DNA of 44,525 nt from Yinghuangia elevatio (GTDB lineage: Bacteria; Actinomycetota; Actinomycetes; Streptomycetales; Streptomycetaceae). The position numbers and the translations under genes are program-made. The stretch is from positions 1 through 44,525 of the forward strand of contig NZ_JBEZFP010000078.1 of the NCBI RefSeq assembly GCF_040649515.1, given 5' to 3'. Of this stretch, positions 1-7,293 are shown one piece after another. The notes below the pieces were generated by a model that saw only the letters and a list, made by a program, of their open reading frames with translations, searched no databases and was not told the origin of the DNA. Numbering within the stretch: position 1 is the first letter of the stretch; each line of letters begins with the position of its first letter.

Positions 1-68
1 CGCCCGTCGAGTACGAAGCCAACTACTACCAGACAACCGCGAAACCCCACGTCACAGCAACCATCTGA
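1..68 (+). CDS. IS3-family transposase OrfB, C-terminal end (partial)
   Basis: Reading from base 3 gives PVEYEANYYQTTAKPHVTAT-I and a TGA stop at 66-68. The P-V-E-Y-E-A-N-Y-Y pattern is what I know from the extreme C-terminus of IS3-family (rve/DDE integrase) OrfB proteins, the part of the transposase downstream of the DDE catalytic core. Only 21 residues and the stop are in the window; the 5' part lies off the left edge. The stop lies 27 bases before a sequence that looks like the right terminal repeat of the same element, as expected for IS3 elements. Family assignment rests on a short tail, so it is probable rather than certain. Confidence 0.7.
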   Translation, partial: PVEYEANYYQTTAKPHVTATI

Positions 69-95
69 GATCTCCATCAAACCCGGGGCGGTTCA
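1..95 (+). mobile_element. Right end of an IS3-family insertion sequence
   Basis: After the transposase stop the sequence runs into CCCGGGGCGGTTCA, ending at base 95. Read inward from that end it is TGAACCGCCCCGGG, which matches my recollection of terminal repeats of actinobacterial IS3 elements (TG...CA termini). Base 96 onward resumes the coding sequence of a DUF885 gene on the opposite strand, so base 95/96 is the inferred junction. The left end and target duplication are outside the window. Confidence 0.7.
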
Positions 96-1498
96 AGGTG
101 CATGCCGATGTCGACGATGACGCGGGTCGCGCGCATCATCTGCGCGTCGAGGTAGCCGAGGCGCTGCTCGGCATCGGTGAGGAAGCCGAGTTCGTCCATG
201 AGGCGTTCGGCGTACAGTGCCCAGCCCTCGGCGTTGGCGCTGACCATGCCGATGGTGGCCTGGTAGCGCGACAGGCTGTCGGCGATGTACGCCCACTGCG
301 CGAGCTGGAGGTGATGGCCCGGAACGCCCTCGTGGTACCAGGTCGACACCAGGTCGTAGACCGGGAAGCTGGTGCGTCCCATGGTCGGCAGCCACGTCTG
401 GCCGGGGCGGGTGAAGTCCTCCGACGGCGGTGTGTAGTACGGCGCGGCCGCGCTGCCGGGCGGGGCGATGCGGGACTCGACCCTGCGTACCGGCTCGGCG
501 AGTTCGAAGTGCGTGCCGTCGAGGCCGTCGATCGCCCGGTCCATCAGGCCTTGCAGCCACGCCTGCACTTCGTCGACGCCTTCGATACGCGTGCCGTGCT
601 CGTCGAGGTGGGCCAGTGCCTCCCAGGGCGTCTCTGCCCCGGGCAGCACCTTCTCGGCCTCCGCGCGCATCTCGCCGAGGAGGCGCCGGTATTCCGACCA
701 GCCGTAGGCGTACGCCTCGTCCAGGTCGAGGTCGGTGCCGTTGAAATAGCGCGACCAGCGGGCGTACCGCTCGCGGCCGACGGTGTTCGGGGCGTCGGCG
801 ATGGCCGGCGCGTACACGTCCCGCATCCAGTCGCGCAGCGCCACGACGGCGGCGGTGGCGGCGCGCCCGGCCTCGTCGAGTTCGGTACGCAGGGAGTCCG
901 GGCCCGCGGCGGCGAAGTCCTCGAACCAGCCGCGCCCGTTGCTTTCGTTGTCGTCATGGCCGTTGCCGCTGCCGGCCCACTCGCCGAGTTGGGCGATGCA
1001 GGTGGCCGTGGGGCGGGGGCTCGCGTACAACTTCCGCTCAAGGCCGAGCGCGAGCGACTCCTGATAGCCGGCCAACGCGCCCGGTACGGCCCGCAGGCGC
1101 TCCGCGACCGCCGCCCAGTCCTCGTCCGTCTGCGTGGGCGTCACGGTGAACACCTCGCGCACGGTGTGCAGCGGCGTACCCAGGTTGCCGACAGTACGTA
1201 GGCCCTCGTCGGCATCGTGGACCGCCAGCTCGGCCGTCAGCCGCTCGCGCAGCAGACGCGCGCAGCGCCGCTCGGCGTCGCTGTCGGCGCCAGGCTGCCG
1301 CTCGGCCTCGGCGAGCTTGGCCAGCGTGGCCCGCGCCAGCTCCGCGCGCGCCTCCTGGCCCGCTGGGGAGAGATCGGGCAGCTTTCCTGCGCTTTCGGGG
1401 ACACCGAGCATGGTCCCGGTGACGGGGTCGAGAGCGATGAGCTCGTCGACGTACGCGTCGGCAACCTGACGGGGCGTGGGGAGGCTGTTGTCAGACAT
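77..1498 (-). pseudogene. DUF885 family metallopeptidase-like protein, 3' end lost to IS insertion
   Basis: The remaining ORF codes 473 residues starting at MSDNSLPTPRQVAD; the frame is open further upstream but homologues begin near this ATG. It carries the DUF885 signature HEGVPGHHLQ (zinc-binding HExxPGHH) followed by EGWALYAERLMDELG. Intact members are about 550-560 residues and continue well past the VIVDIGMH stretch. Here that stretch is followed immediately by LEPPRV and a stop, and those last codons come from the IS terminal repeat (bases 77-95). About 80-100 C-terminal residues are therefore missing. The HExxPGHH motif survives, so some activity cannot be excluded, but loss of the end of the fold makes a non-functional product likely. 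Confidence 0.8.
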
Positions 1499-1726
1499 TT
1501 GCCCATCCTCATACGGCGACCGTGCCCACGTCACGTAGGTTGCGCGCTCGCCGCCGTCCGCCGTCCGCCGCCGCCCCCGGGGTCGGTCGGGCGGCGGCAG
1601 GACGCGCACGAGGAGATGCGTACGGCGAGATGTCTATGGGCGAGACGTGCGGGGGCGAGCCGTGGGCGAGCGAGACCTGTGCGGCGAGAGGCGCGCCGCG
1701 AGACGTACGCACCCGGCGAGCACGCT

Positions 1727-2662
1727 TCAGCCGCCGACGCTCTGCCGGGCCGCGTCCGCCATTTCGCGGAGGACGTCGTCCAGCGCCGCGGGCTTGACGC
1801 CGAGAACGGCCTCCGTCTCGGACGCGTCCAACACGCAGTCCCGGTCATCCAGGTACTGCATCTCCTCGATCTCGGCCATCACCGAGTCCTGGGCCGCCAG
1901 CTGCGCAAGCGCGTCCGCGCCCATGCGCTCCAGCCGAGGTGCGGGCGTGTTCGCCACCTCGGCGAGACGCGCCGTCAGCTCGCGCGCGGAGGCGTCGGAC
2001 ACCGACGGCACGAACCACGCCCGGCCCCAGACCTCGTCGGGCCCTGCCGCCGCGGCGACGAGCGTACGGGCCACATCTCCCGTGTACGTCCAACTGTGCG
2101 CCACATCCAGATCGGCCGGGTACAGCGCCTCTTCGCCCGCCAGCAGATACGGCGTGACCATCAGGTTGTACAGCGAGAAGGCGTGCGGGCCGAGGTAGTC
2201 GCTGGCGCGGATCTCGGTGACGCGTACGCGCCCCGCCTCGTGCGCGGCGAGCGCTCGGTGCCACATGTCCGCGCGTACGCGGCCTTTGCCGGTCGTCGGA
2301 GCCATCGGCTGCTCCGGCCGCAGCGGCCCCTCGAACGGGCCGTAGCCGTAGATGTTGCCGAGCATGACGTAGTCGGTTCCGGCGCGTTCGGCGGCCGTGA
2401 GGAGCGCATCCGCGAGCGGCGGGAACTCCTCGCGCCAACGGTCGTACGCGGGTGCCGCGCAGTTGTAGAGCGTCCGGGCACCGCTGAGCAGTTCGGTGAG
2501 CCGGTCGGCGTCGGTGACGTCGGCGGCGACGCGTTCGACGAGCGGGTGCTCGGGGCCGCGTCCACTGCGACTGACGATGCGGACGCGTTCCCCGGACTCG
2601 GCGAGCAGCTGAGCGGTGGCGACACCGGTGGCGCCAGCTCCGGTGATCACGTGCAGAGGCAT
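1727..2662 (-). CDS. NAD-dependent epimerase/dehydratase family (SDR) protein
   Basis: 311 residues. The N-terminus MPLHVITGAGATGVATAQLL has the glycine-rich TGxxGxxG nucleotide-binding turn of extended short-chain dehydrogenases, here with A in the middle. Further on are the acidic residues after the second strand, the NIYGYGP segment in the usual catalytic tyrosine area, and an HSWTYTGDVARTL segment typical of the atypical/extended SDR group. It should be a cytosolic NAD(P)-binding oxidoreductase or epimerase; the substrate cannot be read from the sequence. An AGGAG ribosome site lies just upstream of the ATG. It is divergent from a GlxA-type regulator, 180 bases away, which probably controls it. 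Confidence 0.85.
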   Translation of the reverse strand: MPLHVITGAGATGVATAQLLAESGERVRIVSRSGRGPEHPLVERVAADVTDADRLTELLSGARTLYNCAAPAYDRWREEFPPLADALLTAAERAGTDYVMLGNIYGYGPFEGPLRPEQPMAPTTGKGRVRADMWHRALAAHEAGRVRVTEIRASDYLGPHAFSLYNLMVTPYLLAGEEALYPADLDVAHSWTYTGDVARTLVAAAAGPDEVWGRAWFVPSVSDASARELTARLAEVANTPAPRLERMGADALAQLAAQDSVMAEIEEMQYLDDRDCVLDASETEAVLGVKPAALDDVLREMADAARQSVGG

Positions 2663-2842
2663 GGCGAAATCTCCTGTACGGGATGGCAGCTACGGTGTGG
2701 CACATGGTGTGCGCGGATCGGTGGCCTCGGTGGCCACGGAAGATCCGGAGCGACGCCCGGGTTTCCGGATGTGTGTCCACCTTCGCCGCGCGTTGATGCG
2801 CGGGGGAGTGGCGGAAATGCCAAGCAACCGGAGGTTCTGGCC
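2663..2842. promoter_or_regulatory. Divergent promoter region between the SDR gene and the GlxA-type regulator
   Basis: 180 bases separate the two start codons. Both genes have good Shine-Dalgarno sites (AGGAG for the SDR gene, CGGAGG for the regulator). GTGGCCTCGGTGGCCAC near 2719-2735 holds a repeated GTGGCC and is a possible operator. No confident -35/-10 pair was found. Confidence 0.4.
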
Positions 2843-3793
2843 ATGCACCGGATAGCTGTTGTGGCCGTGCCACCGGTGATCGCGTTCGACCTGTCGATCC
2901 CCGGCACGGTCTTCGGCGGGACGATCGTCGACGGCGGGCCTGGCTACGACGTACGCCTGTGCACCGCCGAGCCCGGCATCATCTCCGGCTACATCGGCGC
3001 GGACGTCGTCGTACGCGACGGCCTGGACGTCATCGCGGACGCCGACACCGTCATCGTGACGGGCACCGGCGACCGCCACGAGACGGACCCGCGTGTCCTG
3101 GCCGCCCTCCGTACGGCCGCCGCCGCGGGCAAACGCATCGCATCCATCTGCACCGGCGCCTTCGTCCTGGCCCAGGCCGGCCTGCTCGACGGCCGCGGCG
3201 CGACGACGTACTGGGCAATGTCCGGCGAGTTCGCCCGCCGCTTCCCCGAGGTCGAACTACGGCCGGACGTATTGTTCGTCGACGAGGGGCAGATCCTCAC
3301 CTCGGCGGGCCTGAGCGCGGGCATCGACCTGTGCCTCCACATGGTCCGCAACGACTACGGCGCCGCCGTCGCAGCGAACACCGCACGCTTGGTGGTCGCC
3401 GCCCCCATCCGCGCAGGCGACCAAACGCAGCTCATCGAAACCCCGCTCCCACCCGAGGGCACCACCACCCTCGCCGCAACCCGCACCTGGGCCCTCGAAC
3501 ACCTCCACCGCCCTTTGTCTCTCGCCGACCTCGCCACCCACGCCGGCACGAGCATCCGTACGCTGACCCGCCGCTTCCACGCCGAGACCGGCCTGAGCCC
3601 CGCCAAGTGGCTCCTCCACCAACGCCTCGACCGCGCCCGCCAGATCCTCGAAACGACGGACCTGCCGGTCGACCAGGTAGCCCACCAAAGCGGCCTGGGC
3701 ACCGCCGACTCCCTCCGCCAACACTTGGTCAGGAAAGTCGGCGTAACCCCCACCGCCTACCGAGCCGCCTTCGCCACCCCCGGGGACAGATAA
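2843..3793 (+). CDS. GlxA-family transcriptional regulator (DJ-1/PfpI domain plus AraC-type HTH)
   Basis: 316 residues from MHRIAVVAVPPVIAFDLSIP. Residues about 1-190 form a DJ-1/PfpI (glutamine amidotransferase-like) domain with the conserved cysteine at residue 103 in ASICTGAFVLAQAGLLDG, followed by TTYWAMSGEFARRFPE and LTSAGLSAGIDLCLHMV. Residues about 223-312 are an AraC/XylS DNA-binding domain (LSLADLATHAGTSIRTLTRR and the second helix pair ending VGVTPTAYRAAF). The frame is open far upstream, but the GGAGG site eight bases before 2843 and the family N-terminus fix this start. It is divergent from the SDR gene. Its stop codon overlaps the edge of a CRISPR-like repeat. Confidence 0.88.
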   Translation: MHRIAVVAVPPVIAFDLSIPGTVFGGTIVDGGPGYDVRLCTAEPGIISGYIGADVVVRDGLDVIADADTVIVTGTGDRHETDPRVLAALRTAAAAGKRIASICTGAFVLAQAGLLDGRGATTYWAMSGEFARRFPEVELRPDVLFVDEGQILTSAGLSAGIDLCLHMVRNDYGAAVAANTARLVVAAPIRAGDQTQLIETPLPPEGTTTLAATRTWALEHLHRPLSLADLATHAGTSIRTLTRRFHAETGLSPAKWLLHQRLDRARQILETTDLPVDQVAHQSGLGTADSLRQHLVRKVGVTPTAYRAAFATPGDR

Positions 3794-3880
3794 GAAAACC
3801 CCGCGTGCGCGGGGAGCAGGCCACGACCCGGTTCAGAGAGGCGACTTCGTCGGGAACATCCCCGCGTGCGCGGAGAGCAG
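3792..3880 (-). CRISPR. Relic type I-E-like CRISPR array: two repeats, one spacer
   Basis: Two 28-nt repeats at 3792-3819 and 3853-3880 share the core GCGTGCGCGG and end in GAGCAG. The first has the full dyad CCCCGCGTGCGCGGGG. They are separated by a 33-nt spacer (3820-3852), giving the 61-nt period of type I-E arrays. The repeat resembles I-E repeats of E. coli and actinobacteria when read on the minus strand, which puts the leader at 3881-3960. The leader-proximal repeat has a stem mutation (CGCGGAGAG), and the distal one is degenerate at its outer end, where it touches the stop of the GlxA-type gene. No further repeat occurs at the next expected position, and no cas gene is in the window. 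Confidence 0.75.
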
Positions 3881-3960
3881 TCTTGCTGTCCTGCGTGTTT
3901 GCCTGGGCGCCAGGACCGAGTTTGCCAACTTCGTTGAACGGACCAATTGTGCTTTGAGAG
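3881..3960 (-). promoter_or_regulatory. CRISPR leader-like sequence A
   Basis: This flank of the relic array is homologous to the flank of the second relic (10956-11035). In both, TTTGCCA begins exactly 40 bases after the repeat and is followed by a related CTTCG...GGAC stretch. Conservation at fixed distance next to a repeat is what a leader would show. The leader role is inferred; no promoter was proven. Confidence 0.6.
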
Positions 3961-4437
3961 TCAGGCCGGGTCCGCGAGGCGGGCGCCGGGGCCGGGGCGG
4001 GGGATGGTGTCGCGCGCGGTCAGTCCCGTGTGGCCGGCCTCGCAGGTGATGTCGAGTTGGATCTCGGCGCCGCAGTCCCGGTGTTCGACGATGACCGGCG
4101 GGCCGTCCTCGTCCCCGAGGTGCCGGTCGCCCCACTCCATCAGGGCCAGCAGGATCGGGAACAGCTCGATGCCGCGTTCGGTGAGCCGGTACTCGAAGCG
4201 CTCCCTGCTGCCGGCCTCCCGGTACGGGTGGCGCTCCAGCAGTCCGTGCTCGACCAGCGTTGCGAGCCGGGTGGCGAGGAGATTGCGAGCGACGCCGAGC
4301 GTGCGCTGGATGTCCTCGAACCTGCGTTGCCCGTAAAACGCTTCGCGCAGGATGAGCAGGGTCCACCGCTCGCCGACGACGGCGAGCGTTCGCGCGGCGG
4401 GGCAGTTGTCGCTGGCGTATCGGGAACGTTCGAGCAC
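3961..4437 (-). CDS. HxlR-family winged-helix transcriptional regulator
   Basis: 158 residues from a GTG at 4437 (start MLERSRYASDNC); an in-frame TTG at 4473 would add 12 residues. The GTG was preferred because family members typically have about ten residues before the conserved cysteine; neither start has a clear Shine-Dalgarno site. Core features are NCPAARTLAVVGERWTLLIL, the recognition region GVARNLLATRLATLVEHGLL, the wing ERFEYRLTERG, and LMEWGDRHL, all standard for HxlR proteins, followed by a C-terminal region with HRDCGAEIQ. It should bind DNA as a dimer. It is divergent from the tautomerase gene, which it probably represses through the dyad at 4507-4521. Confidence 0.85.
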   Translation of the reverse strand: MLERSRYASDNCPAARTLAVVGERWTLLILREAFYGQRRFEDIQRTLGVARNLLATRLATLVEHGLLERHPYREAGSRERFEYRLTERGIELFPILLALMEWGDRHLGDEDGPPVIVEHRDCGAEIQLDITCEAGHTGLTARDTIPRPGPGARLADPA

Positions 4438-4460
4438 GGGGCCACTGTAGGCAGGCTGGG

Positions 4461-4490
4461 TTGACTTATGCAACGCAGCGCGTCTAGGGT
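4461..4490 (+). promoter_or_regulatory. Candidate sigma-70-type promoter of the tautomerase gene
   Basis: TTGACT at 4461-4466 and TAGGGT at 4485-4490 are separated by 18 bases. Transcription would start near 4497, about 55 bases before the tautomerase ATG and just ahead of a palindrome. Confidence 0.5.
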
Positions 4491-4506
4491 AACGGCATCC
4501 TGCTGG

Positions 4507-4521
4507 GTTTAATAATTAAAC
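4507..4521. promoter_or_regulatory. Candidate operator, perfect 15-bp palindrome
   Basis: GTTTAATAATTAAAC is a perfect odd-centred inverted repeat in otherwise GC-rich DNA. It lies between the HxlR gene and the tautomerase gene, immediately after the predicted start point of the latter. HxlR proteins bind AT-rich dyads, so it is a natural target site. Confidence 0.55.
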
Positions 4522-4551
4522 TCAAGCTGACATCGAGGCCCGGAGGCCGAC

Positions 4552-5028
4552 ATGCCGATGCTCGACGCCTACATTCCCAGTAACGCGCTCCCCGCCGACG
4601 TCGAACGCGAACTGCTCGCCGAGTTGACCGACATCCTGCTGCGCAACGAGGGCGCGGATCCCACTGATGTCGCGGCACGGTCGATCGCCTGGGTGTTCCT
4701 CCACCGTCCCGAGACGGTGTACGTGGCGGGCGCCCCTGCGGACGAACCGCGCTACCGGTTCGTTGCGACCGTCCCGCAAGGGCAGTTCGACGACAGCCGC
4801 CGCGCCAAGCTCGTCGCCGAGGTGACCGCCGCCGTGTTGGCAGCCGAGGGTACGACCGACCCCCGAGCCGCCTCGCGCGTCTGGGTGTTCGCCACGGAGA
4901 TGCCGGACGGCACGTGGGGCGGAGCAGGCCGCATCAACCGCCTTGCCGACATCGCCGGATACGTCCTGGGCGACCCGCAGGCCGGCGCCGAGTACGCCGC
5001 GAAGCGCCTCGCGGAATCCCGAGCCTGA
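4552..5028 (+). CDS. Tautomerase-superfamily (4-oxalocrotonate tautomerase-like) protein
   Basis: 158 residues. The protein starts MPMLDAYIP, so removal of the initiator Met would expose the N-terminal proline that serves as the general base in this superfamily. The length, about twice a 4-OT monomer, suggests two tandem beta-alpha-beta units (residues about 1-65 and 66-140), as in MIF- or CaaD-like members; the second unit includes VTAAVLAAEGTTDPRAASRVWVF. The substrate is unknown. A GGAGG site lies five bases upstream of the ATG. It is divergent from the HxlR regulator and has its own promoter and operator candidates. A fragment of a paralogue follows at 5203-5300. Confidence 0.82.
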   Translation: MPMLDAYIPSNALPADVERELLAELTDILLRNEGADPTDVAARSIAWVFLHRPETVYVAGAPADEPRYRFVATVPQGQFDDSRRAKLVAEVTAAVLAAEGTTDPRAASRVWVFATEMPDGTWGGAGRINRLADIAGYVLGDPQAGAEYAAKRLAESRA

Positions 5029-5368
5029 CTCGATCGGTCTGACGTACGGCCAGTTCCGCGGCGTCGAGGTCCACGGGCGATAGCAGTGGTGTCAGATCCC
5101 CGAGACTGCGAAGACCCTGCCTCGGTCAGACCTCCAGGGGCCACGCGATCCAGGTGTGTACGTGCCGAGGTGGCTCGAACCGCGCCCGCGCCCGCGCCGC
5201 GCAGCGCGAAGCTCGTGTCCGAGGTGACCGCCGCAGTGTCGGCGGCCAAGGCATACGGCTGATCCCCGAGCCGCCTCGCACGTCTGCGGCCTGGACGTTC
5301 TGAAGGTCGCCGTCTTCTCGGCGCGTCCGAGCTGAACTGCCACGGGGAGGAAGGACGTTTGGCGTGCC
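5029..5368. other. Gap between the tautomerase gene and the AraC regulator
   Basis: 340 bases lie between the two genes, which converge. The only recognisable content is the decayed tautomerase fragment at 5203-5300. No intact gene or clear terminator was found. Confidence 0.6.
5203..5300 (+). pseudogene. Decayed fragment of a second tautomerase gene
   Basis: This stretch matches the tautomerase gene next door at about 4799-4891. The series AGCTCGT..CCGAGGTGACCGCCGC is shared, then GTGT.GGC.GCC, then CCCCGAGCCGCCTCGC.CGTCTG. Identity is high but interrupted, and the reading frame is closed by a TGA in the middle. It looks like the remnant of a tandem duplication or of a related gene. The rest of the gene is not recognisable. 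Confidence 0.7.
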
Positions 5369-6487
5369 TCATGTGGGCGGATCGCCGCCGCGGTCCTGGC
5401 CGGTAAGCGCGTGGCAGGGGAGCGAGGGCGAAAGAGAGCCGGCGAAACGTCGGCCGTCGAATGCTGGCGCCCGTTTACGGCCCTCCACCGTCGGGGTGTC
5501 GGCCGTGCCGCCGCGCCGCATGGTGTCGGAGGGCAGTTGGCCGTAGGCACGCGCGTACATGGTGGTGAAGTAGCGCCTCTCGGGGAAGCCCCACCTGGCG
5601 GCGACCTCCGCGACCGACCCGGCGGCCTGCCCGGAGGCAATGGCCCGCAGGTCCGCGTGCGCATTGGCCAGCCGGAGGTCGCGGAGGTATTGCAGCGGTG
5701 TTTGGTCCAGTCGGCGGCGGAATTCGTTCTGGAGGGTCCGGACGCTCACCCGGGCAGCGGCGGCCATGTCGGCGACCTGTATCGGGCGGTCGATGTTGTC
5801 CTCGCAGAACACCATCGCCCTGCGGAGAACACCCCGCGTGACGGGCCGGACGTCGTTTCCGCCCGCCCGGGCACGGTTGTGCGGCTGCAGCGCGACCAAC
5901 GCGTGCACCAGCAACTGCTCGTAGTGCCCCACCGCCAGGGGCGAGGCCGCGAGGTAGCCGGAGGCTCCACGCGCGAAACCGTGCGCGAGGCGCAGCCACG
6001 CCTGGGTTTCGGGGCGCCGTGTGTCGATCAGTGGCTCGAACGCCAGGGACGTGTCGGTGTCGCCGTCCAGGGAAACGCGGGCGGCGTTGTCCACCACCAC
6101 GCGTGGCAGGCATATGAGGCGGGTCGTGGTGTCGGCGTCCAGGCGTGAGGACACCACGGGGCCGGGACTGGAGATGCTCGGGCTGAACGGCGTCGCGCTG
6201 CCGGCGTAGGTCAGGGCAGCACGGCCACGGTGGCCGATGCAGGCGATGTAACCCTTCAGCCCCTCGTAGCCGTCGAGAACGACGTCGGTGCCGAAGGCGA
6301 GGTCGTAGACCGCTATCCGGCCCGAGTGCAGCTCGGCGAACGAGGCCCTCAGGGGACGCGAGTCGTGGAAGACCATGTCGTGGGGGGCGAGTAGTTGGTT
6401 CGTGAACGCGTGCAGCGCTGCCGCGTCGTCACCGTGGTAGAGCATCCGTGCCGTCGGCATGCCTGTGGCGTTCTGCTGCTCGTCCAT
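5369..6487 (-). CDS. AraC-family transcriptional regulator
   Basis: 372 residues. The N-terminal half (about 20-210) resembles the cupin-like ligand domain of the AraC_binding_2 group, with RIAVYDLAFGTDVVLDGYEG and the LPRVVVDNAARV region. The C-terminal HTH region (about 235-325) includes VADMAAAARVSVRTLQNEFR, then TPLQYLRDLRLANAHADLRA and VAEVAARWGFPERRYFTTMYARAYGQLPSD. About 45 low-complexity residues follow the HTH. The ATG at 6487 has no clear Shine-Dalgarno site; an in-frame ATG nine codons later is an alternative. The target is not evident: the nearest gene on the other side starts 800 bases away. Confidence 0.85.
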   Translation of the reverse strand: MDEQQNATGMPTARMLYHGDDAAALHAFTNQLLAPHDMVFHDSRPLRASFAELHSGRIAVYDLAFGTDVVLDGYEGLKGYIACIGHRGRAALTYAGSATPFSPSISSPGPVVSSRLDADTTTRLICLPRVVVDNAARVSLDGDTDTSLAFEPLIDTRRPETQAWLRLAHGFARGASGYLAASPLAVGHYEQLLVHALVALQPHNRARAGGNDVRPVTRGVLRRAMVFCEDNIDRPIQVADMAAAARVSVRTLQNEFRRRLDQTPLQYLRDLRLANAHADLRAIASGQAAGSVAEVAARWGFPERRYFTTMYARAYGQLPSDTMRRGGTADTPTVEGRKRAPAFDGRRFAGSLSPSLPCHALTGQDRGGDPPT

Positions 6488-7293
6488 GCCGGATCACACG
6501 GCCGCAGCGGCGGGGTGGGCGGCCACCGTGGGCGGTGTGTGCGCGGTGTTCCTTGTCGGGTCCGGGCCGGGCAGCGGAACCGGAACCGGGCACGATGCTT
6601 TCGCGAGGGCGTTCGGGGCAGGGCCGTCGGGCTGTTGTCCGCCTCTCGTTCCGGGCGTTTCAAGATCCGCACGCACGTGCCTCGTCCCTCCTCCGTTCGC
6701 ATCTCCCCGTTGTCGACCGCGTCCCGTGCTATTTGGCGTGCACGGCGGCGCGGTTGAGGCGCCAGCAAAACAGAGATGCCGCGCTGATGTCCAAGATTCA
6801 TATCATTCTGACATTCATATGCGAATCAATGTCATTGCTGACTGCGAGCCTGGTCCCGCGTCTGTCTTGCCTTGTCGCGGTGCCGAGAAACTGCAGTTCA
6901 GGCGTGCCGCGCAACTACGGTCCGACCGACAGCCAATGGACCCGGCACCGTACGCGCCGGCATATGCACCTGGCCGGCCTCGCCGGGCGCGACGGTCCCG
7001 GGAGGGACCCGCGGACCCAGGCCGGCTCCCCGTACGTGCCCCCGCGGGTCCCGGAGCCTCCGTCCGCGGCGTACCCACAGTTCTTCGCCTGGCGAGGTAG
7101 CGATTGCGCAATGTCCGCTCGTTTCGCGCGGACGGGACGCCGGACCGGGCGGCGAACCCGTCCCTTGCCGTTGGCTGTTCGTCCGGCGTGGTCCCGATGT
7201 TGTGACGGCCGGCCCTGGTGCCGGGGTCGCGGCTTCGACGCGTCTGGCGGGCGACGCGTCCAACGTCATGGTCGAGGACGAGAGGAAGTGCAG
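6488..7293. other. Long gap upstream of the glycosyltransferase gene
   Basis: About 800 bases without a convincing gene; the open frames here have arginine/proline-rich compositions typical of chance frames. An AT-rich island at about 6790-6835 stands out and is listed separately. Confidence 0.5.
6790..6835. promoter_or_regulatory. AT-rich island with repeated ATTCATAT
   Basis: ATTCATAT occurs at 6796-6803 and again at 6813-6820, and the second copy is part of the dyad ATTCATATGCGAAT. The composition is far more AT-rich than the surroundings. It may be a protein-binding or promoter site in the gap between the AraC regulator and the glycosyltransferase. Confidence 0.35.

Noticed and set aside
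1217..2842. Upstream extension of the GlxA-type regulator frame to 858 codons
   Set aside because: The extension runs antisense to the DUF885 and SDR genes, has low-complexity composition and lacks a ribosome site; the proper start at 2843 has GGAGG.
6459..7100. Overlapping plus-strand frames in the gap before the glycosyltransferase
   Set aside because: Arg/Pro/Ala-rich sequences without motifs or ribosome sites.
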